A stretch of DNA of 64,000 nucleotides from Deferribacteraceae bacterium UBA6799 (GCA_002452335.1 DKFJ01000010.1:449559-513558), one strand, 5' to 3'; counted from the first letter of the stretch, positions 1 through 9,234 are shown. Translations and numbers: made by a program. Notes: generated by a model from the letters alone, not told the origin.

Positions 1-19
1 AATCGGGGTGATTGTGCTT

Positions 20-772
20 ATGCTCAGAAAATACGGCAGAATCTTAGTTAACGCTTATGAAAATACGCCTGATAATGTTGAATGTTTCGTCACCACAAAG
101 CATTCGGGATACAGCACAGGCTTCTTTTCGTCATTCAATCTGGGGATGAACACTCAGGAAGATACGAGGATAGCCGTTAAAAATATAGAGCTTCTGAAAG
201 TCTCCTGCTCTCTGCCGGTGATTGTGAACCTGAATCAGGTGCACGGCAACAGGGTCTTTGAGGTGGACGCTTCCAATTATCACGATGTGATGTTCTCTGA
301 AGGGGACGGACTGTTCACTCTGGAGAAGGATATGGCGCTGGGCATCATGACCGCCGACTGCTTTAACGTATTTCTGGCGGGCAGAAAAGGCATCTGCGCT
401 CTGCACTGCGGTCACAAATCTGTTTCATCAGATATAATGTCCGCAGGGATAAAACTGTTTAAAAAATATGACGATTTCCCTGTGTTCGCGGGCATAGGTC
501 CGGGGATATCAGGAGAAAACTATCAGGTAGGCGCCGAGCTGGCGGACGTATTCAGACCCATATGCCCGCAGGCAGTGACGGAGAATGAGAACGGGATATA
601 TCTGTGTCTCAGAACCGTCATAGAGCAGAATCTCAGAAACGCCGGAATAGAGAACATAGAGCACATCAGAAACTGCACACTGGCAGACAACGACCTCTAT
701 TCACACAGAAGAGACAGAGGCGTCACAGGGCGCATGATGGGCGTTATAGTGAGGAGAAGCGATGTTTTCTGA
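20..772 (+). CDS. pgeF: Purine nucleoside phosphorylase / laccase-domain protein, YfiH family
   Basis: YfiH/LACC1-family zinc enzyme. Members phosphorolyse purine nucleosides, and one also edits peptidoglycan precursors. The three metal ligands are visible: His in QVHG (about residue 75), Cys in TADCF (about 114) and His in ALHCGH (about 129). The usual HAGWRG motif reads HCGHKS here, an atypical form around an intact His. About 250 aa, normal for the family. ATG at 20 is chosen because GGGGTG lies 9 bases upstream. A GTG at 8, overlapping a possible upstream TGA at 9-11, would add four residues. The gene overlaps yggS by 11 bases, so the two are likely co-translated. Confidence 0.9.
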   Translation: MLRKYGRILVNAYENTPDNVECFVTTKHSGYSTGFFSSFNLGMNTQEDTRIAVKNIELLKVSCSLPVIVNLNQVHGNRVFEVDASNYHDVMFSEGDGLFTLEKDMALGIMTADCFNVFLAGRKGICALHCGHKSVSSDIMSAGIKLFKKYDDFPVFAGIGPGISGENYQVGAELADVFRPICPQAVTENENGIYLCLRTVIEQNLRNAGIENIEHIRNCTLADNDLYSHRRDRGVTGRMMGVIVRRSDVF

Positions 773-1445
773 AAGGATAGCGAAGATTCGTGAAAAAATA
801 GATGAATCTCTGAAAAGATCAGGCAGAAAAGGCGAACATGTGGAGATAGTGGCAGTCAGCAAATATTATCCGGTGGAAGCCATAAAGGACGCATACGCTC
901 AGGGACACAGGGTTTTCGGCGAAAGCCGTGTTCAGGAAGCGATGGACAAAAAAGACGAACTTGACGGATTTGAAGGTCTGAAACTGCATTTTATAGGGCA
1001 TCTTCAGACAAATAAGGTAAAATATCTTAAAGATACGTTTGAGCTGATACATTCCGTGGACAGCGAAAGGCTGGCGGAAGAGCTGAACACCTGTTTTGCC
1101 AAAACCGGCAGGGTTCAGGATATATTGATTCAGGTGAATATAGCCGGAGATGTCAACAAGTCCGGAGTGGACGGTCAGAGCGTTTTTGACCTGTGTGAAC
1201 GTGTGGCGCAGATGAAAAACCTGCGTCTGAGAGGGCTGATGATGATACCGCCTCTCACTGACGATGAGGAGAAAAACCGCAAATATTTTACAGGTATGAA
1301 GAAACTTTTTGACCAATGTACTGTCGATAAAGGATACAGCATGGACATTCTATCCATGGGAATGAGCGATGATTTTCAGATCGCCGTGGAGGAGGGCAGC
1401 ACGATGGTACGCATCGGCTCGGCTCTTTTCAAGGGCGACTATTAA
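762..1445 (+). CDS. yggS: Pyridoxal phosphate homeostasis protein, YggS/PLPBP family
   Basis: Non-catalytic PLP-binding TIM-barrel protein that buffers pyridoxal phosphate and affects amino-acid metabolism. The PLP lysine is in VAVSKYYP (Lys34). The family motifs FGESRVQE, FIGHLQTNK and GLMMIPP follow in the expected order, and SMGMSDDFQIAVEEGSTMVR is the C-terminal phosphate-binding signature. At 227 aa it is full length. It sits between pgeF (overlap) and a yggT gene 15 bases downstream. yggS-yggT pairing is widespread in bacteria and supports the call. Confidence 0.95.
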   Translation: MFSERIAKIREKIDESLKRSGRKGEHVEIVAVSKYYPVEAIKDAYAQGHRVFGESRVQEAMDKKDELDGFEGLKLHFIGHLQTNKVKYLKDTFELIHSVDSERLAEELNTCFAKTGRVQDILIQVNIAGDVNKSGVDGQSVFDLCERVAQMKNLRLRGLMMIPPLTDDEEKNRKYFTGMKKLFDQCTVDKGYSMDILSMGMSDDFQIAVEEGSTMVRIGSALFKGDY

Positions 1446-1460
1446 TATTAAGAGGTAAAT

Positions 1461-2285
1461 ATGAGTTTTTTGATGATGCTGATAAAGTTTTATCTGATCG
1501 TTCTGCTTTTCAGAAGCGTGATGTCACGTCAGGAGCTTTACTTTAACCCGCTGGGTAAATTAGTGGCTAAGATGACCGATCCGCTCTTTGAAAAAACATT
1601 GAAGATAAATAAAAAAACAGCAGATACCATGACTCCGGCATTTGTTCTGGCCGCTGCCGTTCTGAACGGGGTGATAATATTCGCCTTCGGAGGATTCGGT
1701 ATTGTTGAGTCTGTGCTTTATGCTGTTTCCGATATGCTGATGTTTCTGATGCTGTTCTACATCATCTGTATCATTCTGGGGATTTTCGCCGGGAACATGC
1801 AGATGTCGTATTACGCTATGTATTTTAACAGGCTGGCCTCTTTCTGGGTGAAAGGCGTCAGGGCCGTTGTGCCGATTAAGAGCAACTGGATAGCGCTTTT
1901 CGCCGTTATTCTGGTCTATGCTTTTTTCACTGTGCTTATAGGCGGCGTCAACTACCTTTCCCAGCTTTCGTCGGTTATCACACAGGGACACGCCGATATC
2001 TTTGTCGCCATGCGCATAGCTGTTAAAAACGGGCTTCTGTCTCTGGTCTGGCTGCTGGACATATATATCTGGGTGGTTATAATCAGAGCGCTGATGAGCT
2101 GGGTCAGCCCTGACCCCAGAAACCCTGTGGTTCAGCTTCTGCACTCTGTTACCGATCCGGTTATGGAGCCGCTCAGACGCGTGATTCCTCCGCTCGGTCC
2201 TATAGATATCACACCTATGGTGTTTATATTTATAATATATTTTATCAAGATAATGAGCCTTAGGCTGATAGGAATAATGCTTTGA
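1461..2285 (+). CDS. YggT family integral membrane protein (double YGGT domain)
   Basis: Hydrophobic 274-aa protein with two YGGT-type repeats. The first half begins MSFLMMLIKFYLIVLLFRSV. The second (about residues 190-274) carries the typical IRALMSWVSPDPRNPVVQLL and VTDPVMEPLRRVIPPLG segments. About five to six transmembrane segments are predicted by eye. The molecular function is not firmly known; family members have been linked to osmotic stress and to cell-division or membrane organisation. A clear AAGAGG ribosome site precedes the ATG. Its TGA overlaps the TTG start of the K+ channel gene. Confidence 0.9.
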   Translation: MSFLMMLIKFYLIVLLFRSVMSRQELYFNPLGKLVAKMTDPLFEKTLKINKKTADTMTPAFVLAAAVLNGVIIFAFGGFGIVESVLYAVSDMLMFLMLFYIICIILGIFAGNMQMSYYAMYFNRLASFWVKGVRAVVPIKSNWIALFAVILVYAFFTVLIGGVNYLSQLSSVITQGHADIFVAMRIAVKNGLLSLVWLLDIYIWVVIIRALMSWVSPDPRNPVVQLLHSVTDPVMEPLRRVIPPLGPIDITPMVFIFIIYFIKIMSLRLIGIML

Positions 2286-3280
2286 TAAACAAACTGAAAT
2301 ACGTCTACATCGGTTCCGCTCTGATTATTCTGACGGCCGTCATCGGCGTATTCGGTTATGTGCATATAGAGCACGCAAGTATCCTTGATTCAATATACAT
2401 GACCGTGATAACCATCACCACGGTGGGTTTCGGCGAGGTATTTCCTCTTTCTGACAACGGAAAGATTTTTACCATATTCATGATCCTGATGGGGACGGGT
2501 ACCGTGGCATACACCGCCACACAGTTTATCGACTATGTTGTTACGGGCGACCTCACAAATTTGTTCGGGAGAAGAAAGATGCAGCACACGATAGATTCTA
2601 TGAACAATCACTTCATCCTCTGCGGTTTCGGGCGCATGGGGCGCATCATAGCCGAGATACTGCGGGATAACAACGTGCCCTTCATCATAGTAGACCCCGA
2701 AGAGAGAAAGAGCGAGGCGGCTGAAGAGAAATATGTCTTTGTAACAGGGGATGCAACACACGACATGGTTCTGAAAAAAGCCGGAGTGGACAGAGCGAAG
2801 GGGCTTATAACCGTGGTGGATACAGACGAGAAGAATCTTTATATCGTTCTGACCGCAAAAGGGCTGAACAAAAAGCTCTATATAGTAGCCAAAGTCGCTC
2901 AGGAAGAGGCGAACAGCAAATTCATGTGGGCTGGAGCGGACAAGATAGTTTCGCCGTATACCATCGGCGGACGCAGTATAGCCTACAGTATTATAAAACC
3001 TCATGTCTCTGATTTTCTGGACATGACAATGGGAAAGAACGACCTGGGAATGAAGGTCGAGGAGGTGATCATTCACGAAGGAAACAGACTGGAAAATGTG
3101 ACTATCATGGATTCCAATGTGAGGCAGCTTGGGATCATCATAGTAGCCATACGCAAGAACGATGGGGTTTTTCTTTATAACCCCGGTCCCCATGAGGTGA
3201 TCAGGGCGGAAGACACCCTGATAGCACTCGGACGTACAGAGGATTTTATCGCTCTGGACAAATATTTATCAAGAGGCTGA
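2282..3280 (+). CDS. Two-TM potassium channel with cytoplasmic RCK (TrkA-N/TrkA-C) domains
   Basis: MthK-like K+ channel subunit. Order: TM1 (about residues 7-27), pore helix and selectivity filter TTVGFGEV (about 46-53), TM2 (about 62-85), then an RCK domain starting FILCGFGRMGRI with the GxGxxG nucleotide-binding loop, and a TrkA-C domain after residue 240. The filter is TVGFGE rather than TVGYGD, a conservative variant found in prokaryotic channels. Translation starts at a TTG that shares TTGA with the yggT stop, which implies coupling. The ligand (Ca2+, NAD or cyclic di-AMP) cannot be read from the sequence. Confidence 0.93.
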   Translation: MINKLKYVYIGSALIILTAVIGVFGYVHIEHASILDSIYMTVITITTVGFGEVFPLSDNGKIFTIFMILMGTGTVAYTATQFIDYVVTGDLTNLFGRRKMQHTIDSMNNHFILCGFGRMGRIIAEILRDNNVPFIIVDPEERKSEAAEEKYVFVTGDATHDMVLKKAGVDRAKGLITVVDTDEKNLYIVLTAKGLNKKLYIVAKVAQEEANSKFMWAGADKIVSPYTIGGRSIAYSIIKPHVSDFLDMTMGKNDLGMKVEEVIIHEGNRLENVTIMDSNVRQLGIIIVAIRKNDGVFLYNPGPHEVIRAEDTLIALGRTEDFIALDKYLSRG

Positions 3281-3281
3281 A

Positions 3282-4256
3282 ATGTGGATTTTTAGAATTC
3301 TGTACGCCATTTTTATAATGGCTGCGTTCATTTTTATCAGAGACAGGCTGGGCATTGACCTTACCCATGCTGTTTTGTATTCATTCGGAGTTATTTTCGC
3401 TATTGTCTTTATTGAAACTCTTATTTCCGATATCAAAAGCTACCGCTTCTTCAGCGGAGTTATCGGAGCTATCGTCTTTTTAATTATCGGTTATTCCTTA
3501 GCCTCCATCTTTGCAGCTTATTTTAACAACGATGCTCTCAGGCTCGCTTTCTATTTCTTTGTGCTCTATCTCGGTGTGAACACCGGACAGAAGTTTTCGT
3601 GGGTTATAGAGGGCATCATGACACGCCTGATGGCGAAACAGCCCAAACATCAGAAATATACCTCCACCGCAAAAGCTCTGGACACATCCACGCTGATAGA
3701 CGGCCGTATAGCCGACATAGTGGACACAGGGCTTCTGGAGGGCGCGCTTATCATCCCTACTTTCATTCTGAAAGAGCTTCAGAATATCGCTGACTCACAC
3801 GACCATCTGCGCAGACAGAAGGGAAGAAGAGGACTGAACGTGCTGAAACGTCTTCAGGAGCAGACCATTCTGCCCGTAGATATCAACAATACGGATTTTT
3901 CTGATATCGGAACTGTTGACGAAAAGCTGGTGGCGCTGGCAAAAAAGATGAAAGCGGATATCATCACCACCGATTTTAACCTGCTGAAAGTAGCTGAGAT
4001 CCAGAACATCAAAGTTCTGAACCTGAACAACCTCTCCATGGCTATGCGCCAGACTGTGCTTCCTGGGGAAGAGTTCGAGATCAGCGTGGTGAAAGAGGGG
4101 AAAGAGTCCAATCAGGGTGTGGGATATCTGGATGACGGAACTATGGTGGTTCTGGAAAACGGAAGAAAGCTGATAGGCAGAACAGTGAAGGTCATAGTCA
4201 CCAGTCTGCTTCAGACCGAATCCGGAAGAATTATATTTACTAAGGTCAAATCTTGA
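3282..4256 (+). CDS. PIN/TRAM domain membrane protein (YacL-type putative nuclease)
   Basis: N-terminal membrane region with about four helices (residues 1-110), a PIN nuclease domain beginning ALDTSTLIDGRIADI (about 128-142) with further acidic residues (VDEKLVALA, IITTDFNL), and a C-terminal TRAM RNA-binding domain (about 265-324). This order matches the Bacillus YacL type. In many genomes that gene directly precedes ispD, as it does here with a 4-base TTGA overlap. The substrate is unknown; a membrane-tethered RNase is the family-based inference. Confidence 0.92.
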   Translation: MWIFRILYAIFIMAAFIFIRDRLGIDLTHAVLYSFGVIFAIVFIETLISDIKSYRFFSGVIGAIVFLIIGYSLASIFAAYFNNDALRLAFYFFVLYLGVNTGQKFSWVIEGIMTRLMAKQPKHQKYTSTAKALDTSTLIDGRIADIVDTGLLEGALIIPTFILKELQNIADSHDHLRRQKGRRGLNVLKRLQEQTILPVDINNTDFSDIGTVDEKLVALAKKMKADIITTDFNLLKVAEIQNIKVLNLNNLSMAMRQTVLPGEEFEISVVKEGKESNQGVGYLDDGTMVVLENGRKLIGRTVKVIVTSLLQTESGRIIFTKVKS

Positions 4257-4930
4257 ACGTAACCTGTATAATACCTGCCGCCGGACTGGGAAAACGGTTC
4301 GGCGGCAATGTAAAAAAACAGTTCTATGAAGTGCTGGACAAAACCGTCCTGTACTATACTCTCACCGCTCTGAGCAGAGCGTATCCCTTCGCCGAGTTTA
4401 TTCTGGGCGCTGATCCGGACGATTTTCTTATTCTGTCTAAAGAGCTTGCGGAAGCCGGCATCACTTCTTTTCAGCTGGTTGCCGGCGGCGCGGAGCGGTA
4501 TGAAACGGTGTATAACTGTCTGAAAGCCGCTAAAACAGAATATGTGCTGGTTCACGACGCTGTCAGACCTTTTCTGTCGGCAGATATCGTGCAGAACACA
4601 ATAGAAGCGGCGAAAGAGACCGGAGCGGCTATCTGCGCACTGCCGGTGCGCGACACTCTGAAAAAGATCAGCGGGACAGGAGTTGAACAGACGGTGAACC
4701 GTGATGAATACGTTCTTTCACACACTCCTCAGGTTTTTGAGACGGCAACGCTGAAAAAAGCTGTGGAAAATCTGGAAGAGCTGGAGATGATGGTGACAGA
4801 CGAAGCGCAGGCTATGGAGCTTTTCGGAATAAGAGTGAAATGGGTGATGTCGTCGCCGGATAATATCAAAATTACCTATCTGAACGATATGAACGTGGCA
4901 GAGGGTCTTGTGAGAAAATATTTCAGTTAG
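4253..4930 (+). CDS. ispD: 2-C-methyl-D-erythritol 4-phosphate cytidylyltransferase
   Basis: Third step of the MEP isoprenoid pathway: transfers CMP from CTP to methylerythritol 4-phosphate. The CTP-binding loop PAAGLGKRFGGNVKKQF is at residues 9-25, VHDAVRPF is the central motif near residue 101, and the C-terminal DNIKITYLND is the substrate and dimer signature. 225 aa, normal length. It starts at TTG overlapping the stop of the PIN-TRAM gene. The usual downstream partner ispF is absent; instead a convergent gene overlaps its stop codon. Confidence 0.96.
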   Translation: MNVTCIIPAAGLGKRFGGNVKKQFYEVLDKTVLYYTLTALSRAYPFAEFILGADPDDFLILSKELAEAGITSFQLVAGGAERYETVYNCLKAAKTEYVLVHDAVRPFLSADIVQNTIEAAKETGAAICALPVRDTLKKISGTGVEQTVNRDEYVLSHTPQVFETATLKKAVENLEELEMMVTDEAQAMELFGIRVKWVMSSPDNIKITYLNDMNVAEGLVRKYFS

Positions 4931-6219
4931 ACTTCCCCGTTCTTCTGCACTATCGATTTGTAATAGATCTGCAGCTTATCCGTCAGCAGTTTACATGTGT
5001 TATACATCCCTGCGTTAATGCGGGTTTCATATATTTCGTCCGCCTCTATCTTAACATCGTCCGGAATGTATGTTTTGTGCTGACCGGAGTGCATGCAGTC
5101 CGGTTTTGGGCATAAAAACTTTACAGGGAGCATATCGCCTATGGTGCTCCATATGATAGGGTTCGAGCTGCATGAGTTCTTTATGGTGTAGGCGTATTGA
5201 AGCACAAGGTGTTTCACGGCGGGCAGAAACAGCTTGCTGAGGTATGATGTGACGTCCTTGTCAGCGTATCCCAGTTCCGCCAGCTCGTACATGAACTTGT
5301 GAACCTCAAGGTTGCCCGGGTCGGTTTTATTGATCTTTACTATTTCTATGAACTGGTTAACTGTGACGAGTATCCTCAGGAAAAGGTTGTTCTTGTTCAC
5401 TGTGTCGCTGAATATCGGAACAGTGTTCTCCTTGTCGAAGCAGTGCTTCACACGGATGGCCTCTTCGATAGTTTCGTCATTTATCAGAGATTTTGCGATT
5501 ATAGCCGAACGTTCCACACAGTCTTTTTTCTCCTGACAGTTCATCAGGGTCGCTATATCCTGAAGGATGGATGTAAGGGCGATCTTAACCAGAATCCCGC
5601 CGGATTCGTCTCTGATGAGACTCTGGCGGCAGAAAGGAGCTATGTGCAGGCTGATGAAGGCAGAGTTGATATTATCTGTCAGCAGCTCTCTGGTGTTTCC
5701 AGTGTTTTTGAATATGCTCACCATCGCCTTTATGCCGTTTGGTCCTGATAGCATATATTCTATTGATTTATTAAACACATCCAGAGCGTTTATCTCTGAG
5801 GTGTTGTCCCTTACCTTGGTATAGAATTCGGTGTATTTATCCTGTGAAAAGATATAGTCGTCCAGTATAGTGGCGACCCTTTCTATTGATTTTCCTCTGT
5901 AATAGCTCATTACGTCTGATGTACAGGCGATCTTGATGGCGGATGTTCTGAATTTCGAGTCGTTATAATATCTTTCCAGCAGCGCATCCAGATATTTAGA
6001 AACAGGTACATCTTTATTTATCAGAACGTTTCCGTTGGCGTCTTTTATCTCTGATCCGAATGACATGGAGGTTTTTGTTATGGATAGTCCGTTCTTACCC
6101 AGAAAATCCATAAAGCCTTTTTTTCCCATTGACTGCAGTCTTTGAACGAGAATTTCTTCGGGCAGGCTCGTGTCCAGCGACAGAAGCTCAAATATATTCG
6201 CATGCTCAATCAGATTCAT
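4927..6219 (-). CDS. Hypothetical protein with C-terminal Cys/His cluster
   Basis: I do not recognise this 430-aa protein. It appears soluble and mostly alpha-helical, with no signal peptide or membrane segment. Near the C-terminus (about residues 365-380) it has CPKPDCMHSGQH, a CxxxxC plus two His pattern that could hold a zinc ion, followed by a charged helix. It is a lone gene between two plus-strand blocks. Its TAA overlaps the ispD stop on the opposite strand, so transcripts from both genes must run into each other. Base composition resembles the neighbours, so recent transfer is not indicated. The start is the first ATG after an AT-rich gap. Confidence 0.75.
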   Translation of the reverse strand: MNLIEHANIFELLSLDTSLPEEILVQRLQSMGKKGFMDFLGKNGLSITKTSMSFGSEIKDANGNVLINKDVPVSKYLDALLERYYNDSKFRTSAIKIACTSDVMSYYRGKSIERVATILDDYIFSQDKYTEFYTKVRDNTSEINALDVFNKSIEYMLSGPNGIKAMVSIFKNTGNTRELLTDNINSAFISLHIAPFCRQSLIRDESGGILVKIALTSILQDIATLMNCQEKKDCVERSAIIAKSLINDETIEEAIRVKHCFDKENTVPIFSDTVNKNNLFLRILVTVNQFIEIVKINKTDPGNLEVHKFMYELAELGYADKDVTSYLSKLFLPAVKHLVLQYAYTIKNSCSSNPIIWSTIGDMLPVKFLCPKPDCMHSGQHKTYIPDDVKIEADEIYETRINAGMYNTCKLLTDKLQIYYKSIVQKNGEV

Positions 6220-6336
6220 ATCATCTCACTAAATAACTATTATTATGTATTAAGTATAATGATTTTCACGGTTTTGCATAGTAAATAATTCATTGCCTAA
6301 CTTAGATTCTTTCATATCTTAATGAGTGCAAACTCT

Positions 6337-6365
6337 TTGACTTAAAACATAAGAGGTGATAAATA
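6337..6365 (+). promoter_or_regulatory. Promoter for the M50 protease gene, implying a leaderless start
   Basis: TTGACT at 6337-6342, a 17-base spacer and TAAATA at 6360-6365. Only six bases separate the -10 box from the ATG at 6372, so the expected transcription start is the A of the ATG. AGAGGTG at 6352-6358 is 13 bases from the ATG, beyond the usual ribosome-site distance. A weaker alternative is TTGCCT (6293) with TATCTT (6315), which would give a normal leader. Confidence 0.45.
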
Positions 6366-6371
6366 ATTATC

Positions 6372-7013
6372 ATGGATTTTAATATTAATGAATATCTCCG
6401 TTTTCTGACACTGGCCATAGTGCCTTTCATGCTGGCTATCACCGTGCACGAGTTCTCTCACGGAATGAGCGCCTATCTGCTGGGAGACGATACAGCGAAA
6501 AAAGCCGGAAGGCTCACGCTGAATCCCTTTGCCCATGTGGACATCATGGGGCTTCTGTTTCTGATAATAACCCGTCTGTTCGGCTGGGCTAAGCCTGTGC
6601 CTGTTAATTACGGACGCCTGTATAAAAAGACAAAATACGGTCCTGCCATTGTCGCTGTTGCCGGACCATTATCCAATCTTGTTCTCGCGATATTGTCGTC
6701 CATAGCGCTCAAGATGCTGTATTCCATGCAGTTCGAGCAGGGGAGCACACTTCTGAAGGTGATGCTGCCGGTGGCGGGAATGCTGAGACTGTCCATCAAT
6801 ATCAATGTGGCTCTGTTCATATTCAACCTGCTGCCTCTGCCTCCTCTGGACGGCGGACGCATAGTGGAAAACCTGCTTCCCTACGACAAGGCTGTTGCGT
6901 ATGCCAAGCTGGAGAGATACGGTTTTTTGATACTTCTGGTGCTTTTCATCTCCGGCGGTATTAACTATATTCTTATGCCCTTTATGACTTTCTTTTTAAA
7001 TATTCTATTGTAG
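6372..7013 (+). CDS. Site-2 protease family (M50B) membrane metalloprotease
   Basis: Small intramembrane zinc protease of the YwhC/SpoIVFB-related type that often precedes trpS. HEFSHG (about residues 26-31) supplies the HExxH zinc site within a membrane helix. NLLPLPPLDGGRI (about 156-168) gives the third ligand Asp. Four to five membrane helices in 213 aa; no PDZ domain. It starts a seven-gene run: trpS follows after 10 bases, then scpA, scpB, rluB and queD with overlaps. The substrate is unknown. Confidence 0.93.
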   Translation: MDFNINEYLRFLTLAIVPFMLAITVHEFSHGMSAYLLGDDTAKKAGRLTLNPFAHVDIMGLLFLIITRLFGWAKPVPVNYGRLYKKTKYGPAIVAVAGPLSNLVLAILSSIALKMLYSMQFEQGSTLLKVMLPVAGMLRLSININVALFIFNLLPLPPLDGGRIVENLLPYDKAVAYAKLERYGFLILLVLFISGGINYILMPFMTFFLNILL

Positions 7014-7023
7014 AGGATCAGGT

Positions 7024-8004
7024 ATGGAAAAAGTTCTCAGCGGTATGCGCCCTACGGGCAGACTGCACATCGGTCATTATTTCGGAGCTCTGAAAAACTG
7101 GCTCGACCTTCAGGAAAAACATCAGTGTTTTTATTTTGTCGCTGACTGGCACGCTCTCACAACTAATTATGAAAATCCGGAAGATATCATAGAAAACCGC
7201 AAACAGCTTGTGCTGGACTGGCTCAGCGTCGGACTCGACCCCGACAAGTGCAATATGTTCGTTCAGTCGCACAATATCTACCACGCGGAGCTCAGTCTGC
7301 TGCTCTCCATGCTGACACCGGTCAGCTGGCTGGAAAGATGCCCCACATACAAGGAGATCAAGCAGGAGACCACCAATAAGGATCTGTCGAACCTCGGTTT
7401 CCTCAGCTATCCTGTTATTATGACCGCCGATATCGTTATGTACGGCGCCACATACGTTCCTGTGGGCGAGGATCAGCTTCCGCACATTGAGATCAGCCGT
7501 GAGATAGTGAGACGCTTTCATCATCTCTACAACTGCAATGTGTTTGTGGAGCCCAAAGGCGTTCTGACCGAAGTGCCGAGAGTACCGGGTCTGGACGGAC
7601 GAAAAATGAGCAAAAGCTACAATAACTATATATCCCTGTCTGAGGATCTGGGCGAGGTGGAGCAGAAGGTCAAGAAGATGGTGACCGACACCAACCGCCA
7701 GAGGCTTAAAGACCCGGGCGATCCTGAAAAATGCCCTGTATTCGACTATCATAAAGTTTTTTCCACCGAAGAGGAGAGAGAATATATCACCACCGGCTGC
7801 ACCAAGGCATCCATCGGATGTATGGAGTGCAAGATGATACTCTTCAAACATATTCAGGAGCTTCTGACGCCTATTCAGGACAGAAGAAGAAAGTTCGAGG
7901 CGGAGATCACCGATATAGACGAGTTTTTAAAGCCCATGCAGGACAGAGCCAACGAAGAGGCCGCCTGTATGATGGAAAAAGTGAGGAAAGCGCTTAAAAT
8001 ATGA
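7024..8004 (+). CDS. trpS: Tryptophanyl-tRNA synthetase
   Basis: Class Ic synthetase charging tRNA-Trp. GMRPTGRLHIGHYFGAL (residues 7-23) contains the HIGH motif, and GRKMSKSYNN (about 194-203) is the KMSKS loop. GEDQLPHIE lies between them as expected. 326 aa is the normal bacterial length. AGGATCAGGT precedes the ATG. The last four bases overlap scpA (ATGA). The M50-trpS-scpA-scpB-rlu order recurs in many bacteria, which supports the neighbouring calls. Confidence 0.97.
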   Translation: MEKVLSGMRPTGRLHIGHYFGALKNWLDLQEKHQCFYFVADWHALTTNYENPEDIIENRKQLVLDWLSVGLDPDKCNMFVQSHNIYHAELSLLLSMLTPVSWLERCPTYKEIKQETTNKDLSNLGFLSYPVIMTADIVMYGATYVPVGEDQLPHIEISREIVRRFHHLYNCNVFVEPKGVLTEVPRVPGLDGRKMSKSYNNYISLSEDLGEVEQKVKKMVTDTNRQRLKDPGDPEKCPVFDYHKVFSTEEEREYITTGCTKASIGCMECKMILFKHIQELLTPIQDRRRKFEAEITDIDEFLKPMQDRANEEAACMMEKVRKALKI

Positions 8005-8726
8005 GCCGTCTTCTGGATGTCAGACTGGATAACTTCGAAGGTCCGTTAGATCTTCTTATCCACCTGATATATAAGAATGAATTGAATATTTACGATATCC
8101 CCATAGCATTCATCGCCGGACAGTTCGTGGAGGCGGTGAACGAGATGGAGAAGCTGGATATCGAGGTTGCCGCCGAGTTTATCAACATGGCGTCATATCT
8201 CATCTATCTTAAATCGAGGATGCTGCTGCCCAAGGAATCGCTTCCTATAGAGGAGCTGGATCCGGAAGAAGAAAAATTCATTCTGACACAGAGACTTGTG
8301 GAATATTCATTCTATAAGGATATAGCGCAGAAACTGAAAGAATATGAATCCGAATCGGGTAAATATCTGATGAGGACGTCCACCATATACATTGAGAAAG
8401 AGATAATGCAGACGGAAGACCCTTACCGCATAGCTAACGCATTCTTTTCTCTGCTGGAAAAGGGTAATGAAAAACCCATGAAGTTCGAGAAGGACATCGT
8501 GGATGTTACCGATGTTATAAAGAAGCTGAAAGCGCTGATACTGGAAAAACAGCGTATAATGTGGTCGGAGATAGTAAAAACCTGTGTCAGCAAGCGTGAG
8601 GTTGTTATGTCTCTGCTGGCTGTGCTGGAGCTGATGCGTCTTACCGTTGTGGAGGCTTCCCAGGCGGAGACCTTCGGAGAGATAGTCATTGAGCAGTTAA
8701 ACACTTCTGAGGCTGTAAATGGATAA
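8001..8726 (+). CDS. scpA: Segregation and condensation protein A (kleisin)
   Basis: Kleisin subunit that bridges SMC heads in the bacterial condensin and helps chromosome segregation. The N-terminal VRLDNFEGPLDLLIHLIYKN is the SMC-binding signature and the YLKSRMLLP motif follows near residue 74. The C-terminal winged-helix segment (about 185-235) is present. 241 aa, full length. It overlaps trpS by four and scpB by eight bases, ensuring coordinated synthesis of ScpA and ScpB. Confidence 0.95.
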   Translation: MSRLLDVRLDNFEGPLDLLIHLIYKNELNIYDIPIAFIAGQFVEAVNEMEKLDIEVAAEFINMASYLIYLKSRMLLPKESLPIEELDPEEEKFILTQRLVEYSFYKDIAQKLKEYESESGKYLMRTSTIYIEKEIMQTEDPYRIANAFFSLLEKGNEKPMKFEKDIVDVTDVIKKLKALILEKQRIMWSEIVKTCVSKREVVMSLLAVLELMRLTVVEASQAETFGEIVIEQLNTSEAVNG

Positions 8727-9234
8727 GGAACAAAAGATTTTTTACAGTTCGCTGTTTCTTTCCGGCGAACCTCTGGACAAAAAATTCTTTCGTAAGATTC
8801 TGGATCCTATCAATCTGGAGAACAGGCTTCTGGACTATATGGAAAAGTTCAACGCTATGGATCTGGGCATGAAGATACGCCAGGTATCCGGCGGGTTTCA
8901 GATGGTTACGGAGAAGGAGCTTTTCAACGAGCTTGAACCCTTTTTCGGCGAGAAGACAGAGACACTCAGCAGGGCTTCTCTGGAGACCGCCGCTATAATA
9001 GCTTACAAACAGCCCATAACGAGGCTGGAGATAGACGAGATCAGGGGCGTTAACTCATCCGGTACTGTGCGATATCTGCTGGATAAGAACCTTGTGAAGG
9101 TTACAGGACGAAAGGATGTTCCCGGCAAACCCCTTTTATACAGCACAACCAAGTTTTTTCTGGAATATATGGGTATTAACGACATATCTGAACTGCCGAC
9201 ATTCAGAGAATGGCAGGAGCTGAAAGCTAAATGA
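8719..9234 (+). CDS. scpB: Segregation and condensation protein B
   Basis: Dimeric winged-helix partner of ScpA in the SMC complex. SLETAAIIAYKQPITRLEID (about residues 86-105) and IRGVNSSGTVRYLLDKNLVK are the family signatures, and GRKDVPGKPLLYSTTKFFLE follows. At 171 aa it is near the short end of the family. It lies within overlapping ORFs with scpA upstream and a pseudouridine synthase gene downstream (4-base ATGA overlap). Confidence 0.95.
   Translation: MDKEQKIFYSSLFLSGEPLDKKFFRKILDPINLENRLLDYMEKFNAMDLGMKIRQVSGGFQMVTEKELFNELEPFFGEKTETLSRASLETAAIIAYKQPITRLEIDEIRGVNSSGTVRYLLDKNLVKVTGRKDVPGKPLLYSTTKFFLEYMGINDISELPTFREWQELKAK

Noticed and set aside
1..11. Possible end of an upstream gene (TGA at 9-11)
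   Set aside because: Only a few codons are visible and no product can be assigned.
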